Of a stretch of 64,000 nucleotides of DNA, positions 37,617 through 47,930 are shown piece by piece (the first letter of the stretch is position 1; every line of letters starts with the position of its first letter). Made by a program: the position numbers and the translations under genes. Source of the DNA: Skermanella rosea. GTDB lineage: Bacteria; Pseudomonadota; Alphaproteobacteria; Azospirillales; Azospirillaceae. The notes below the pieces were generated by a model. It made no database searches, was not told the DNA's origin, and worked only from the letters and a program-made list of their open reading frames with translations. The stretch is from NCBI RefSeq assembly GCF_016806835.2, contig NZ_CP086111.1, positions 3,049,001-3,113,000 on the forward strand, in the 5' to 3' direction.

Positions 37617-37923
37617 GCCGGGCGGTATCCTCGTCCACCACGGTGATCTCCAGCCCGATCCCGAGCGCTTCGGGGAGGACCAGCACGTCGTTGCCCTCGA
37701 CCGAGTATTCCACCCGCTGGCTCACCCCGAAGGCGGTCATGCTGGACCGCCGGAACTCGTAGGTGCCCAGGACCAGACCGGGAGCCATCGGCGACGACAG
37801 GGTCCAGCGCCCGAGCAGCGGGTTCGGCTCCAGGCTGGCGCAGGAGGCCGTCAGCAGCAGCCCCACGGACAGGAGGACCCGCAGCGGGATCTTCTTCAGA
37901 GAGAATCGGGTCAATCGCGTCAC
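37564..37923 (-). CDS. Small lipoprotein, 119 aa
   Basis: A short lipoprotein of unknown function. A signal peptide (about residues 1-29) ends in the lipobox LTAS-C, so the mature chain begins at Cys and is anchored in a membrane facing the periplasm. The mature 90 residues are all-beta in pattern (LLGRWTLSS, LGTYEFRRSS, VEYSVEGNDVLVLPEALG), like a small lipocalin-type or META-like barrel; that is a guess. The GTG start overlaps the stop of epmA by four bases. Its 3' end overlaps the convergent transporter gene. Confidence 0.75.
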   Translation of the reverse strand: MTRLTRFSLKKIPLRVLLSVGLLLTASCASLEPNPLLGRWTLSSPMAPGLVLGTYEFRRSSMTAFGVSQRVEYSVEGNDVLVLPEALGIGLEITVVDEDTARLNDPVTGGLVTLRRLRS

Positions 37924-38966
37924 CTTTCGAAACCGGCCACCGGAGCCCACAGGACGTCTGCGATCTCCTCCGCCCCGGTGCATAGCAGCACCAACCGGTC
38001 GAACCCCAGGGCAATTCCCGCACTCTCAGGCATGCCGAACGCCAGCGCCGCCATGAAGTCCGGGTCGATCGGATAGCGGGTGCCGTAGAGCCGCTCCTTG
38101 AGGTCCATGTCTGCCTCGAACCGGGCTCGCTGGACGGCGGCATCGGTCAGTTCCCCGAAGGCGTTCGCCAACTCCAGGCCGCAGGCATAGAGCTCGAACC
38201 GCTCTGCGACGCGCGGATCGTCGGGCCTGGGACGGGACAGCGCCGCCATGGACACGGGATAGTCCGTCAGGAAGGTCGGCCGCTCCATGCCGAGGTTCGG
38301 TTCGATCAGGTCCAGGGAAATACGGAAGAATATGTCTTCCCAGCTGTCCCCGGGATGGGCGGGGATCCCGATCCGTTCCGCCTCGCGGGCCAGCAGCTCG
38401 GTGTCGGGTGCCCGCGGGTCGGGCGCGGTCGCGAGCAGGTCGATGCCGGCGTGGCGGTCGAAGGCGTCGGCGACGGTCAGCACCTCCCATGGGGCGAACG
38501 GATCGCAGTCCCGCCCGCGCCACTCGAACCCCTCGCGCCCTCCGGCCCGCGCCGCCGCGCGGACGAGGGCGGTGCAGTCCTCCATCAGGTCGCGGTAGCC
38601 GGCCCCTGCCCTGTACCACTCCAGCATAGTGAATTCCGGGCTGTGTGTTCCAGACCGCTCGCCGTTGCGGAATACCTTGGCAAGCTGGAACAGCTTCGGC
38701 ACTCCCGCCACCAGCAGCTTCTTCATGGCGAATTCGGGGCTTGTGTGGAGATAGAGGGTGCGCCGGTCGTCGGGGTTGGGTCCGACAAGCTCGGTCGAGA
38801 ACGCGATCAGGTGAGGCTCCAGCCCGGGCGACACCTGGAGGGCCGGAGTCTCGACCTCGATAAAGCCCTGCCCTTCGAACCAGGCCCGCAGCCTGGAGGC
38901 GATCAGCGCCCTGCCTTCCAGGAACGGACGCCGCCGGGCGAAACTGTCGGGATGCCACCATTCCAT
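37920..38966 (-). CDS. epmA: EF-P lysine ligase EpmA (GenX/PoxA)
   Basis: A 348-residue class II synthetase homologue made of the lysyl-tRNA synthetase catalytic core without an anticodon domain. It would attach (R)-beta-lysine to a lysine of elongation factor P. Motif 2 is VFRNGERSGTHSPEF, with MLEWY following; motif 3 is GIALGFDRLVLL near the C-terminus. Length is right for EpmA. Neither efp nor epmB is adjacent. The cell's housekeeping enzyme in this window is the unrelated class I type (55006-56601), so EpmA is the only class II LysRS-like protein seen here. Confidence 0.93.
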   Translation of the reverse strand: MEWWHPDSFARRRPFLEGRALIASRLRAWFEGQGFIEVETPALQVSPGLEPHLIAFSTELVGPNPDDRRTLYLHTSPEFAMKKLLVAGVPKLFQLAKVFRNGERSGTHSPEFTMLEWYRAGAGYRDLMEDCTALVRAAARAGGREGFEWRGRDCDPFAPWEVLTVADAFDRHAGIDLLATAPDPRAPDTELLAREAERIGIPAHPGDSWEDIFFRISLDLIEPNLGMERPTFLTDYPVSMAALSRPRPDDPRVAERFELYACGLELANAFGELTDAAVQRARFEADMDLKERLYGTRYPIDPDFMAALAFGMPESAGIALGFDRLVLLCTGAEEIADVLWAPVAGFER

Positions 38967-39073
38967 CGCGGTGCTCTTCCATTCTCGGCTACAGATGACA
39001 CAGATAGCCTCGGATATGTGGGAGCGACAGAGGACTCTGCCGGGTCAGCGGTCCGGAGCAGCCGAGGACCGCT

Positions 39074-39103
39074 AAGAAAAAGGGCGGCCCAAGCGGGCCG
39101 CCC
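39074..39103 (-). terminator. Intrinsic terminator of groESL
   Basis: GGGCGGCCC (39082-39090) pairs perfectly with GGGCCGCCC (39095-39103) around a 4-base loop. On the minus strand it is followed by TTTTTCTT (plus-strand 39074-39081), 40 bases after the groEL stop. This is a textbook terminator. Confidence 0.9.
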
Positions 39104-39142
39104 AAGGCGATTGCATCGATACAAGTATATTGAACGACCGGA

Positions 39143-40819
<1,677 letters not shown>

Positions 40820-40844
40820 TCAGGTCTGGATCGCGCGGCGCCGG

Positions 40845-41159
40845 TCAGGCGGCCTTGGCGGCGACGGGCGTCCCGTCGAGCACGCCCAGCAGATCCGATT
40901 CCTTCATGATCAGGTAGTCGACGCCGTCGATCTTGACCTCGGTGCCGGACCACTTGCCGAACAGCACGCGGTCGCCGGCCTTGACGTCGAGCGCATGGAC
41001 CTTGCCGGACTCGTCGCGGGCGCCGGGGCCGACGGCGATCACTTCGCCTTCCTGCGGCTTCTCCTTGGCCGTGTCCGGGATGATGATGCCGCCGGCGGTC
41101 TTGCTTTCCTGCTCTACCCGGCGAACCACCACGCGGTCATGCAGAGGACGGAACTTCAT
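40845..41159 (-). CDS. groS: Co-chaperonin GroES
   Basis: A 104-residue GroES. It opens [14 protein letters not shown], has the mobile-loop region [19 protein letters not shown] and the closing [15 protein letters not shown]; the ten-residue Ala/Lys tail is slightly longer than in E. coli. The ATG at 41159 is preceded by GGAGGAG. First gene of the groESL operon, with a CIRCE element about 97 bases upstream. Confidence 0.98.
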   Translation of the reverse strand: MKFRPLHDRVVVRRVEQESKTAGGIIIPDTAKEKPQEGEVIAVGPGARDESGKVHALDVKAGDRVLFGKWSGTEVKIDGVDYLIMKESDLLGVLDGTPVAAKAA

Positions 41160-41255
41160 CGCGGAATCTCCTCCAAATCCAGAACCGGGCCGGTCTCGCC
41201 GGCCCACAAAACATGGGATCAATGGACCCCGGCCGAGGGTGTGCGGCACGCGCTG

Positions 41256-41282
41256 TTAGCACTCTCGCCCGAGAAGTGCCAA
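41256..41282. promoter_or_regulatory. CIRCE element (HrcA operator) of groESL
   Basis: TTAGCACTC (41256-41264), nine bases, then AAGTGCCAA (41274-41282). The consensus CIRCE is TTAGCACTC-N9-GAGTGCTAA; the left arm is perfect and the right arm matches seven of nine. A CTTGAA at 41308-41313 (minus-strand sense) could be the -35 of the promoter. HrcA repression released by heat is the known function of this element. Confidence 0.92.
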
Positions 41283-41493
41283 CTAGCTAATTGAAGCCGG
41301 AATCCGTTTCAAGAGGGTTTTTGCGGATTTTTTCGACGCCGCCGCACAGGCTGGCAGCAGCCCCCGCCGTCGGCTGCTAACTTACTGATTATAAAGGATG
41401 ATTTCGCTTGCCAGGCAAATTGTCCAGCGGCACACTCGGACGAAGATCAAGATGTCGGGAGTCCCACCGGTCGCAACCACGGAGGAGATCTGC

Positions 41494-41757
41494 ATGGCAA
41501 GTTTGAGTCTTCAGCTGCGTGACTATCGCCTGACCGTCGCCGAGATCCTGTACCATATGCCGGACCATCCCGGTCTCCTGCAGAGCTACATCTGGCAGGA
41601 CCTGGACATAGCCCCCCGCTACCCCGTGCTGCGCAAGTTCCTGACCTTCTGGGAACGCGAGCTGGATGGCAAGCTGCACTCCGTGAAGGTCGCGTCCAAC
41701 TCCATCATCACGCCGAGCGAATGCCGCTTCGTCGATGCGGAATTGAAGCTGCACTGA
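41494..41757 (+). CDS. usg: Usg family protein
   Basis: An 87-residue protein of the alphaproteobacterial Usg family, named after an unidentified gene near the trp genes of Pseudomonas/Caulobacter. The family pattern is LRDYRLTVAEILYHMPDHPGLLQ in pieces and FLTFWERELDGKLHSVKVA. Its function is not known. The ATG is fixed by GGAGGAG six bases upstream; an upstream in-frame ATG is inside the promoter of the divergent groESL operon. It does not lie close to the trp gene of this window. Confidence 0.85.
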   Translation: MASLSLQLRDYRLTVAEILYHMPDHPGLLQSYIWQDLDIAPRYPVLRKFLTFWERELDGKLHSVKVASNSIITPSECRFVDAELKLH

Positions 41758-41910
41758 GCGCCCGACGCGCCGCCGCGCCGGCCATCGGCGCGGCGGCCGA
41801 TCCGGCTCCGGTCCTTCCGACCGGAATCGCATTGCAAATCCCGAAAGAGCTATTTATTCCAGCGGCTGAGCATTGACAGCGGGACGCGGGCACAGCAACC
41901 TCCCCACACC

Positions 41911-42360
41911 ATGTTAATGATCTACGGCACGTGCGTCGCGCTGTCGGGTTTCGGCGTCCTGTTGCGGGGACCCTCCGGCAGCGGCAAGTCCGATCTGGCG
42001 CTGCGCCTGATCGACGGCGGTGCTCGTCTGGTCGCGGATGACCAGGTCGAGTTGACCCTGGACGCGGCGGGCCGCGTGATGGCCCGGGCTCCGAAACCGC
42101 TTGCCGGGCTCCTGGAAGTCCGGGGCATCGGCATCCTGCCGGTCGATGCCGTTCGCGCCTCCCCGGTCGGGCTCGTCGTCGACCTCGCGGCCGACGACCG
42201 GATCGAGCGCCTGCCGGAGGTCGAGACCTGCCTGCTGCTCGACCGTCCGATTCGCCGTGTCACCCTCGCCCCCTTCCATGCCTCGACGCCGGCCAAGGTG
42301 AGGCTTGCAGCGGCACGCCTCAGGGCGGGCGCACTCGAGCCGGTGCCGGACCTCCCATGA
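41911..42360 (+). CDS. hprK: HPr kinase/phosphorylase, short alphaproteobacterial form
   Basis: A 149-residue protein comprising only the C-terminal catalytic half of HprK; the N-terminal domain of the Gram-positive enzyme is missing, as is usual in alphaproteobacteria. The Walker A loop GPSGSGKSD is at residues 20-28, and EVRGIGILPV is the HprK signature. It phosphorylates HPr on the regulatory serine. The ATG at 41911 is without a strong ribosome site. It overlaps rapZ as ATGA and heads the relay hprK-rapZ-EIIA-ptsH-ptsI. Confidence 0.92.
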   Translation: MLMIYGTCVALSGFGVLLRGPSGSGKSDLALRLIDGGARLVADDQVELTLDAAGRVMARAPKPLAGLLEVRGIGILPVDAVRASPVGLVVDLAADDRIERLPEVETCLLLDRPIRRVTLAPFHASTPAKVRLAAARLRAGALEPVPDLP

Positions 42361-43310
42361 CGACTTCAGTTTCCGAGGGAGGGGCCGCCGGCGACCTTTC
42401 CGAAGATCCGGCCCGGGAACCACCCCCGGACGCGACAAGGCCCCGCACCGTCGCCATCGTCACCGGCATGTCGGGGGCCGGCCTCTCCACCGCCCTGAAA
42501 TGCCTCGAGGATCTCGGCTACGAGGCGGTGGACAATCTGCCGATGAACATGGTCGACGCCCTTGTCGAGCAGGGCGACCTGCTGTCCCGGCCGGTGGCGA
42601 TCACGGTCGATGCCCGGACGCGGCATTTCAGTTCCGACGCGCTGATGGCGCGGATCGAGGCTCTGGCCGCCCGCCCGGACCTGGCGGTGCGGCTGATCTT
42701 CCTGGAATGCGCCGACGAGATCCTGCAGCGCCGATACACCGAGACGCGGCGGCGCCATCCGCTCGCCGTGGACCGCCCGGTGGCCGACGGCATCCTCCGC
42801 GAACGGACCCTCCTCGCCCCGCTCAAGGAGCGGGCGGACGTCACGATCGACACGTCCCTGCTGTCGATCCACGACCTGCGCCGCATCCTTGCCGGACACT
42901 TCAAGCTGAGCGCCGAGCCGACGCTCCATGTTTTCGTCACGTCGTTCTCGTTCCGCCAGGGCGTTCCGCGCGAAGCCGACCTGGTCTTCGATGTACGATT
43001 CTTAACCAATCCCCACTACGATCCGCGCCTGCGGCCCCTGACCGGGCTGGACGCACCGGTCGCCGCGAGGGTGGCGGAGGATCCCGATTTCGAAGCCTTC
43101 TTCAGCCATCTGACCGACCTGTTGCAGCCGCTCCTGCCGCGCTACAACCAGGAAGGAAAGAGCTACCTGACGATCGCGATCGGCTGCACCGGCGGCCGGC
43201 ATCGGTCGGTCTTCGTGGCGAAGTCACTGGCCGAATGGCTCGGCGGCCAGGGTTACAAGGTAGGGCTTACGCACCGCGACCTTGAACGGAGCGGCACCCG
43301 GCAGGGATGA
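42357..43310 (+). CDS. rapZ: RapZ (YvcJ/YhbJ) RNase adapter-like NTPase
   Basis: A 317-residue protein of the RapZ family, which in E. coli binds the sRNA GlmZ and guides RNase E, controlling GlmS. The N-terminal P-loop should read GxSGxGKS; here it reads GMSGAGLST, so the key lysine is Leu43. The DNA is clear on this. The C-terminal domain shows the conserved GCTGGRHRSVF near residue 278. The first 30 residues are a poorly conserved, acidic extension. It starts inside the hprK stop. Whether it binds nucleotide with a Leu at this position is uncertain. Confidence 0.9.
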   Translation: MTTSVSEGGAAGDLSEDPAREPPPDATRPRTVAIVTGMSGAGLSTALKCLEDLGYEAVDNLPMNMVDALVEQGDLLSRPVAITVDARTRHFSSDALMARIEALAARPDLAVRLIFLECADEILQRRYTETRRRHPLAVDRPVADGILRERTLLAPLKERADVTIDTSLLSIHDLRRILAGHFKLSAEPTLHVFVTSFSFRQGVPREADLVFDVRFLTNPHYDPRLRPLTGLDAPVAARVAEDPDFEAFFSHLTDLLQPLLPRYNQEGKSYLTIAIGCTGGRHRSVFVAKSLAEWLGGQGYKVGLTHRDLERSGTRQG

Positions 43311-43361
43311 CGCTGAAAATGACAAGCCGGCGCTCAGATCGGTTGGATAGAAGGAAGTTCG

Positions 43362-43763
43362 ATGATCGGAATGGTTCTTGTAACGCACGGGCGTCTCGCG
43401 ACCGAATTCATCGCGGCACTCGAGCACGTCGTGGGAGAGCAGGAGCAGGTCGCCGCGGTCTGCATCGGTCCCGATGACGACATGGAGCAGCGCCGGCTCG
43501 ACATCCTGAACAGCGTCGCGGAAGTCGACGACGGCAGCGGCGTCGTCCTGCTGACCGACATGTTCGGCGGCACTCCCAGCAACCTCGCCATCAGCGTGAT
43601 GGACAAGGCCAAGGTCGAGGTCATCGCCGGCGTGAACCTGCCGATGCTGATCAAGCTCGCCAGCGTCCGACGCTCCGAGAAGCTGGCGGATGCGGTGCTC
43701 GCCGCCCGCGACGCCGGACAGAAATACATCAACGTCGCTTCGACGCTGCTGTCCGATAATTGA
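43362..43763 (+). CDS. PTS EIIA, mannose (ManX) family
   Basis: A 133-residue phosphocarrier that accepts phosphate from HPr. It is the EIIA-Man fold, with the active H9 in LVTHGRL and the conserved DMFGGTPSN loop near residue 70. In alphaproteobacteria this stand-alone EIIA is regulatory; no EIIB, EIIC or EIID gene follows. AAGGAAG precedes the ATG. It sits 51 bases after rapZ and 16 bases before ptsH. Confidence 0.93.
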   Translation: MIGMVLVTHGRLATEFIAALEHVVGEQEQVAAVCIGPDDDMEQRRLDILNSVAEVDDGSGVVLLTDMFGGTPSNLAISVMDKAKVEVIAGVNLPMLIKLASVRRSEKLADAVLAARDAGQKYINVASTLLSDN

Positions 43764-43779
43764 GCCCGAGGACTTGAAC

Positions 43780-44091
43780 ATGTCGGCATCCGGCACCGAG
43801 AATGCGTCCGGCGGCAAGGCCCCGGACGCCTGCGACACCGTAACCATCTGCAACCAGCGCGGCCTGCATGCCCGGGCGGCGGCCAAGTTCGTCAAGCTGG
43901 CGGCCCAGTACGACGCGGAAGTCGAGGTCGAGCGGAACGACATGATCGTGTCCGGCCAATCGATCATGGGCCTGATGATGCTTGCGGCCAGCCAGGGCTG
44001 CACCGTCACCCTGCGCGCCTATGGGAACCAGGCGGAGCCGGCGATCACGGCGCTGGTGGACCTGATCGGGCGCAAGTTCGATGAAGACTGA
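43780..44091 (+). CDS. ptsH: Phosphocarrier HPr
   Basis: A 103-residue HPr. The catalytic histidine is H30 in RGLHARAA, and the serine phosphorylated by HprK is S61 in SGQSIMGL. The protein has a 17-residue N-terminal extension rich in Ser and Gly compared with the 85-90 residues usual for HPr. GAGGA lies about seven bases before the ATG. It takes phosphate from EI (next gene, 11-base overlap) and passes it to EIIA (previous gene). Confidence 0.95.
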   Translation: MSASGTENASGGKAPDACDTVTICNQRGLHARAAAKFVKLAAQYDAEVEVERNDMIVSGQSIMGLMMLAASQGCTVTLRAYGNQAEPAITALVDLIGRKFDED

Positions 44092-45910
44092 CCGGAATTC
44101 CTCCAAGCCGCCGGAACCGCCGGATAACAGGATCCCCGGAACCTCCCCCGTCGTGCATGCGTCGCCCGAACGGATGCTGCGCGGCCTGGGCGTCTCCTCC
44201 GGCATCGCCGTCGGTCCGGCCTACGTGGTCGACAGCGGAACGCTCCAGGTGCCCGAATACCAGATCGCCGAGGACCAGGTGGAGGCGGAGCGGGCACGGT
44301 TCGTCGAAGCCACCGGCAAGTCCTGCCGGCAGATCCGGAAGCTGAAGGAGAAGGCGTCGCTTCTGCCGGAGTCGGCGGCGGAGGACGTGGGATTCCTGCT
44401 CGACGCCCATCTGGCCATGCTCTCCAACTCCCGCCTGACGCGCGGCGTGGAACGCCGGATATCGAACGACCGGATCAACGCGGAAGGTGCCGTCCAGGCG
44501 GAGATCGCCGCCCTGGCGCACAGCTTCGCGGAGATGAACGACACCTATATCTCCGCGCGCATCGCGGACGTGCGCGAGGTCGGCGCCCGGCTGATCCGGG
44601 TGCTGATGCAGCGCAAGTTCCAGGCGTTCTCACAGGTTCCCGAAGGCAGCATCATCATCGCGGAGGAACTGACCCCCGCCGACACCGCCCTGATGGACCC
44701 GCGCCGGATCGGCGGCTTCGCGACCGTGCTGGGCGGGGCCGAGGGCCATACCGCGATCATGGCGCGGTCGCTCGGCCTGCCCGCGGTGCTGGGCGTCGCC
44801 GGACTGATGCATGGGGTTCGCACCGGCGACCGGGTGGTGGTGGACGGCATCTCCGGCCGGGTGTTCGTCAATCCGGGTTCGGCGACCCTGAACGGTTTCC
44901 AGTCGCGCCAGCAGGATTTGGCAAGGGAACGGGAGGCCTTGAAGCGCCTGCGCGACCTGCCGGCGGTGACCCGCGACGGCACGTCGATCGTGCTGAACGC
45001 GAACATCGAGATGCCGCGCGACGTCGAAGGCGCCATGAACTGCGGTGCCGCCGGCGTCGGCCTGCTGCGGACCGAGTTCCTCTACATGAACCGGGACGAC
45101 CTGCCGGACGAGGAGGAGCAGTACGAAAGCCTGAAGGGCATCGTCGAGGGCATGCAGGGCCGCACCGTGACCGCGCGCACCCTGGACGTCGGGGGCGAGA
45201 AGCTGGCGACCTCGCTGGGCGGCCACTTCGCGGACTGCGCCAACCCGGCGCTGGGGCTGCGTGCCATCCGGCTGTCCCTGCGGGAACCGAAGCTGCTGGA
45301 GACCCAGCTCGCGGCGATGCTACGGGCGGGCGCCCACGGCCCCATCCGCATCCTGCTGCCGATGATCTGCACCGTCTCGGAGGTGCGGAAGGTTCGCGAG
45401 ATCCTGATCCGCGTCGCCAACCGGCTGAAGCGGCGCGGCGTGCGCATCGCCGATCCGCTGCCGCCGCTGGGCGTGATGATCGAGATCCCGGGCGCCGCCC
45501 TGTCGGCCGACGCGCTGGCGACGACCTGCGATTTCTTCGCGATCGGGACCAACGACCTGACCCAGTACACCCTGGCGATCGACCGCGGCGACGAGCAGGT
45601 GGCCCACCTCTACGATCCGCTCCACCCCGCGGTGCTGCGCCTGATCCAGTTCTCGACCGAAGCGGCGCTGCGGGCGCGCATTCCCGTCAGCGTATGCGGC
45701 GAGATCGCGGGCGATCCCCGCTATGCCGCCCTGCTCCTGGGCTTCGGCATCCGCGAACTGTCGATGTCGCCCGGATCGCTGCTCGCGGTCAAACGCCGGA
45801 TCCGGGCGCTTGACCTGGTGGAGGCGACCCGCCGGGCCAGGGTCATCATGGAGCAGAGCGACGCGGGCCGGATCGCGATCCTGCTCGACGATTTCAACGC
45901 GCTGGCGTGA
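44081..45910 (+). CDS. ptsI: PTS enzyme I (PEP-protein phosphotransferase)
   Basis: A 609-residue enzyme I. An N-terminal His-domain carries the active H223 in GGAEGHTAIMAR; the PEP-binding C-terminal barrel has LLRTEFLYM, RTLDVGGEK, the GTNDLTQYTLAIDR motif and a VCGEIAGDP loop. There is no N-terminal GAF domain, so it is the sugar-PTS type EI rather than PtsP of the nitrogen PTS. A Pro-rich 30-residue leader precedes the core. The ATG overlaps the last 11 bases of ptsH. With no permease in the window it probably drives a regulatory relay. Confidence 0.95.
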   Translation: MKTDRNSSKPPEPPDNRIPGTSPVVHASPERMLRGLGVSSGIAVGPAYVVDSGTLQVPEYQIAEDQVEAERARFVEATGKSCRQIRKLKEKASLLPESAAEDVGFLLDAHLAMLSNSRLTRGVERRISNDRINAEGAVQAEIAALAHSFAEMNDTYISARIADVREVGARLIRVLMQRKFQAFSQVPEGSIIIAEELTPADTALMDPRRIGGFATVLGGAEGHTAIMARSLGLPAVLGVAGLMHGVRTGDRVVVDGISGRVFVNPGSATLNGFQSRQQDLAREREALKRLRDLPAVTRDGTSIVLNANIEMPRDVEGAMNCGAAGVGLLRTEFLYMNRDDLPDEEEQYESLKGIVEGMQGRTVTARTLDVGGEKLATSLGGHFADCANPALGLRAIRLSLREPKLLETQLAAMLRAGAHGPIRILLPMICTVSEVRKVREILIRVANRLKRRGVRIADPLPPLGVMIEIPGAALSADALATTCDFFAIGTNDLTQYTLAIDRGDEQVAHLYDPLHPAVLRLIQFSTEAALRARIPVSVCGEIAGDPRYAALLLGFGIRELSMSPGSLLAVKRRIRALDLVEATRRARVIMEQSDAGRIAILLDDFNALA

Positions 45911-45931
45911 CCGGCGAGGCGCGGAGCAGGG

Positions 45932-46183
45932 TCACCCCTGGTTCGCCGTCCCCGACGCGCCGATCCTCCGGGTCACGCCGATCAAGGCCGTCAGCAGCAG
46001 GATCGCGCACCCGGCCGCAAGGGCGAGGCCGGTAGCCTCGACTCCGTCTGACAGATGGAGCCCAACGGTCGCCAGGAAGATCAGGTCTGCCAGGAACGCG
46101 GTTCCCAGCAGGAGTTGCAGGGCCGTCCCTATCGTGCGAGCCGGGATGGCCGGCTGTTCCGGCTGGTGCTTCGGCTGCGTCAT
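45932..46183 (-). CDS. Small membrane protein, 83 aa
   Basis: Two predicted transmembrane helices (about residues 20-40 and 48-68) with a short loop, a basic cytoplasmic stretch TRRIG and a short polar tail. The function is unknown. GGGAG lies eight bases before the ATG at 46183, and the frame before it is not convincing. The gene lies between ptsI, which it converges on, and the region upstream of ahcY. Its start is divergent from ahcY. Confidence 0.55.
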   Translation of the reverse strand: MTQPKHQPEQPAIPARTIGTALQLLLGTAFLADLIFLATVGLHLSDGVEATGLALAAGCAILLLTALIGVTRRIGASGTANQG

Positions 46184-46440
46184 GGCATCGGCTCCCACAT
46201 AGGCCCCGGGGATCATCGCTGGATCGTCCCGGTGCCATCACGGCGATTCGGCCGAACCCTGCGATCCCGCAACTGCGAAAATTAGCCCTTGGTTATATTC
46301 CTTTCGGCTTGCCGGTCCAGAAATTTCTTCGCGCAGGTCGATCCGCCATCGCAACGATACCGTAACTGCCGCGCATCCGTTCCATGCGGCAGGCCGCCGC
46401 AACTTTCTACCGCACACCCTTGCCGCACATTGTTGCAGAC

Positions 46441-46456
46441 ATAAAGATATCTTTAT
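46441..46456. promoter_or_regulatory. Perfect palindrome upstream of ahcY
   Basis: ATAAAGATATCTTTAT is a perfect 16-bp palindrome 76 bases before the ahcY start. It overlaps where a -10 element would be if TTGCCG at 46421-46426 is the -35. ArsR-family regulators of the methionine cycle such as SahR control ahcY in other proteobacteria, so a repressor operator is the best guess. I see no SAM or SAH riboswitch in the 348-bp gap, which holds no other gene. Confidence 0.6.
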
Positions 46457-46531
46457 GCTTGCCCGCGAGAGCCGCTCTTGATAAACCCTGCGCAGTCACT
46501 CGTACCGCAGTTACCGCAAGGAGTTTTCCAG

Positions 46532-47836
46532 ATGGCCGTCGCCAGTGGTTTCACTGATTACAAGGTCAAGGACATCGAGCTCGCCGGCTGGGGCCGCAAG
46601 GAAATCGCGATCGCCGAGACCGAGATGCCCGGCCTGATGGCTCTGCGCGAGGAATTCGGCGACTCCAAGCCGCTCAAGGGCGCGCGGATCGTCGGCTGCC
46701 TGCACATGACGATCCAGACCGCCGTGCTGATCGAGACGCTGACCCACCTGGGCGCGACCGTCCGCTGGTCCTCGTGCAACATCTTCTCGACCCAGGACCA
46801 AGCCGCAGCCGCCATCGCCGCCGTTGGCATTCCCGTGTTCGCCTGGAAGGGCGAGACGGAGGAGGAGTTCTGGTGGTGCATCGAGCAGACCCTGCGCGGT
46901 CCCGACGGCTGGACGCCGAACATGATCCTGGACGATGGCGGCGACGTCACCCAGATCATGCACGAGAAGTATCCGGAGATGCTGGACGACGTCCGCGGCC
47001 TGTCGGAAGAGACGACCACCGGCGTCCACCGCCTCTACGACATGGTCAAGGCCGGCACGCTGAAGGTGCCCGCGATCAACGTCAATGACAGCGTCACCAA
47101 GTCGAAGTTCGACAATCTGTACGGCTGCCGCGAGAGCTTGGTGGACGGCATCAAGCGCGCCACCGACGTGATGATGGCCGGCAAGGTCGCGGTGGTCTGC
47201 GGCTACGGCGACGTGGGCAAGGGATCGGCCGCCTCGCTGCGCAGCCAGGGTGCCCGCGTCCTGGTCACCGAGATCGATCCGATCAACGCGCTCCAGGCCG
47301 CCATGGAAGGCTATCAGGTCACCACCATGGACGACGCCGCCCCGGTGGGCGACATCTTCGTGACGGCGACCGGCAACGTGGACGTGATCACCCAGGATCA
47401 CATGCGCCAGATGAAGGACCGGGCGATCGTCTGCAACATCGGCCACTTCGACAGCGAGATCCAGATCGACTCCCTGCGCAACTACACCTGGGAAGAGGTG
47501 AAGCCGCAGGTCGACGAGGTGGTGTTCCCCGACGGCAAGCGGCTGATCGTCCTGGCCAAGGGCCGGCTGGTCAACCTCGGCTGCGCCACGGGCCACCCCA
47601 GCTTCGTGATGTCCGCCAGCTTCACCAACCAAGTGCTGGCCCAGATCGAGCTGTGGCAGAACCACGCCAAGTACGAGCGCAAGGTCTATGTGCTGCCCAA
47701 GCACCTGGACGAGAAGGTCGCCCGTCTGCACCTCGGCAAGATCGGCGTGAAGCTGACCGAGCTGACCGAGAAGCAGTCGGCCTATATCGGCGTCCCGGCC
47801 GCAGGCCCGTACAAGCCCGACCACTACCGGTACTGA
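46532..47836 (+). CDS. ahcY: Adenosylhomocysteinase
   Basis: A 434-residue enzyme that splits S-adenosylhomocysteine into adenosine and homocysteine, recycling the methyl cycle. The NAD-binding motif [10 protein letters not shown] lies near residue 227, and the catalytic set ([13 protein letters not shown]) and the C-terminal KPDHYRY are in place. AAGGAG lies eight bases upstream of the ATG; an in-frame ATG 18 codons earlier has no ribosome site. Expression may be controlled by the palindrome at 46441-46456. It ends in two strong hairpins. Confidence 0.97.
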   Translation: MAVASGFTDYKVKDIELAGWGRKEIAIAETEMPGLMALREEFGDSKPLKGARIVGCLHMTIQTAVLIETLTHLGATVRWSSCNIFSTQDQAAAAIAAVGIPVFAWKGETEEEFWWCIEQTLRGPDGWTPNMILDDGGDVTQIMHEKYPEMLDDVRGLSEETTTGVHRLYDMVKAGTLKVPAINVNDSVTKSKFDNLYGCRESLVDGIKRATDVMMAGKVAVVCGYGDVGKGSAASLRSQGARVLVTEIDPINALQAAMEGYQVTTMDDAAPVGDIFVTATGNVDVITQDHMRQMKDRAIVCNIGHFDSEIQIDSLRNYTWEEVKPQVDEVVFPDGKRLIVLAKGRLVNLGCATGHPSFVMSASFTNQVLAQIELWQNHAKYERKVYVLPKHLDEKVARLHLGKIGVKLTELTEKQSAYIGVPAAGPYKPDHYRY

Positions 47837-47843
47837 TACGGCA

Positions 47844-47874
47844 AGGGCCGGCCCGGCAAGTCCGGGCCGGCCCT
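47844..47874. terminator. Hairpin after ahcY
   Basis: A 13-bp perfect stem (AGGGCCGGCCCGG with CCGGGCCGGCCCT) and 5-base loop directly after the ahcY stop. Without a T-tract, but well placed to terminate ahcY. Confidence 0.7.
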
Positions 47875-47884
47875 CGTCCGGGAC

Positions 47885-47911
47885 GGAGCGGGCGCCTACG
47901 GCGCCCGCTCC
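47885..47911. terminator. Second hairpin between ahcY and CAP gene
   Basis: GGAGCGGGCGCC (47885-47896) and GGCGCCCGCTCC (47900-47911) form a 12-bp perfect stem with a 3-base loop. It lies between converging genes and could serve either strand, more likely the CAP-domain gene ending at 47931. Confidence 0.6.
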
Positions 47912-47930
47912 GCAGCCCTGTCGCCGCGCG

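Noticed and set aside
46184..46531. SAM or SAH riboswitch before ahcY
   Set aside because: I could not find the conserved SAH or SAM aptamer pieces; only the DNA palindrome stands out.
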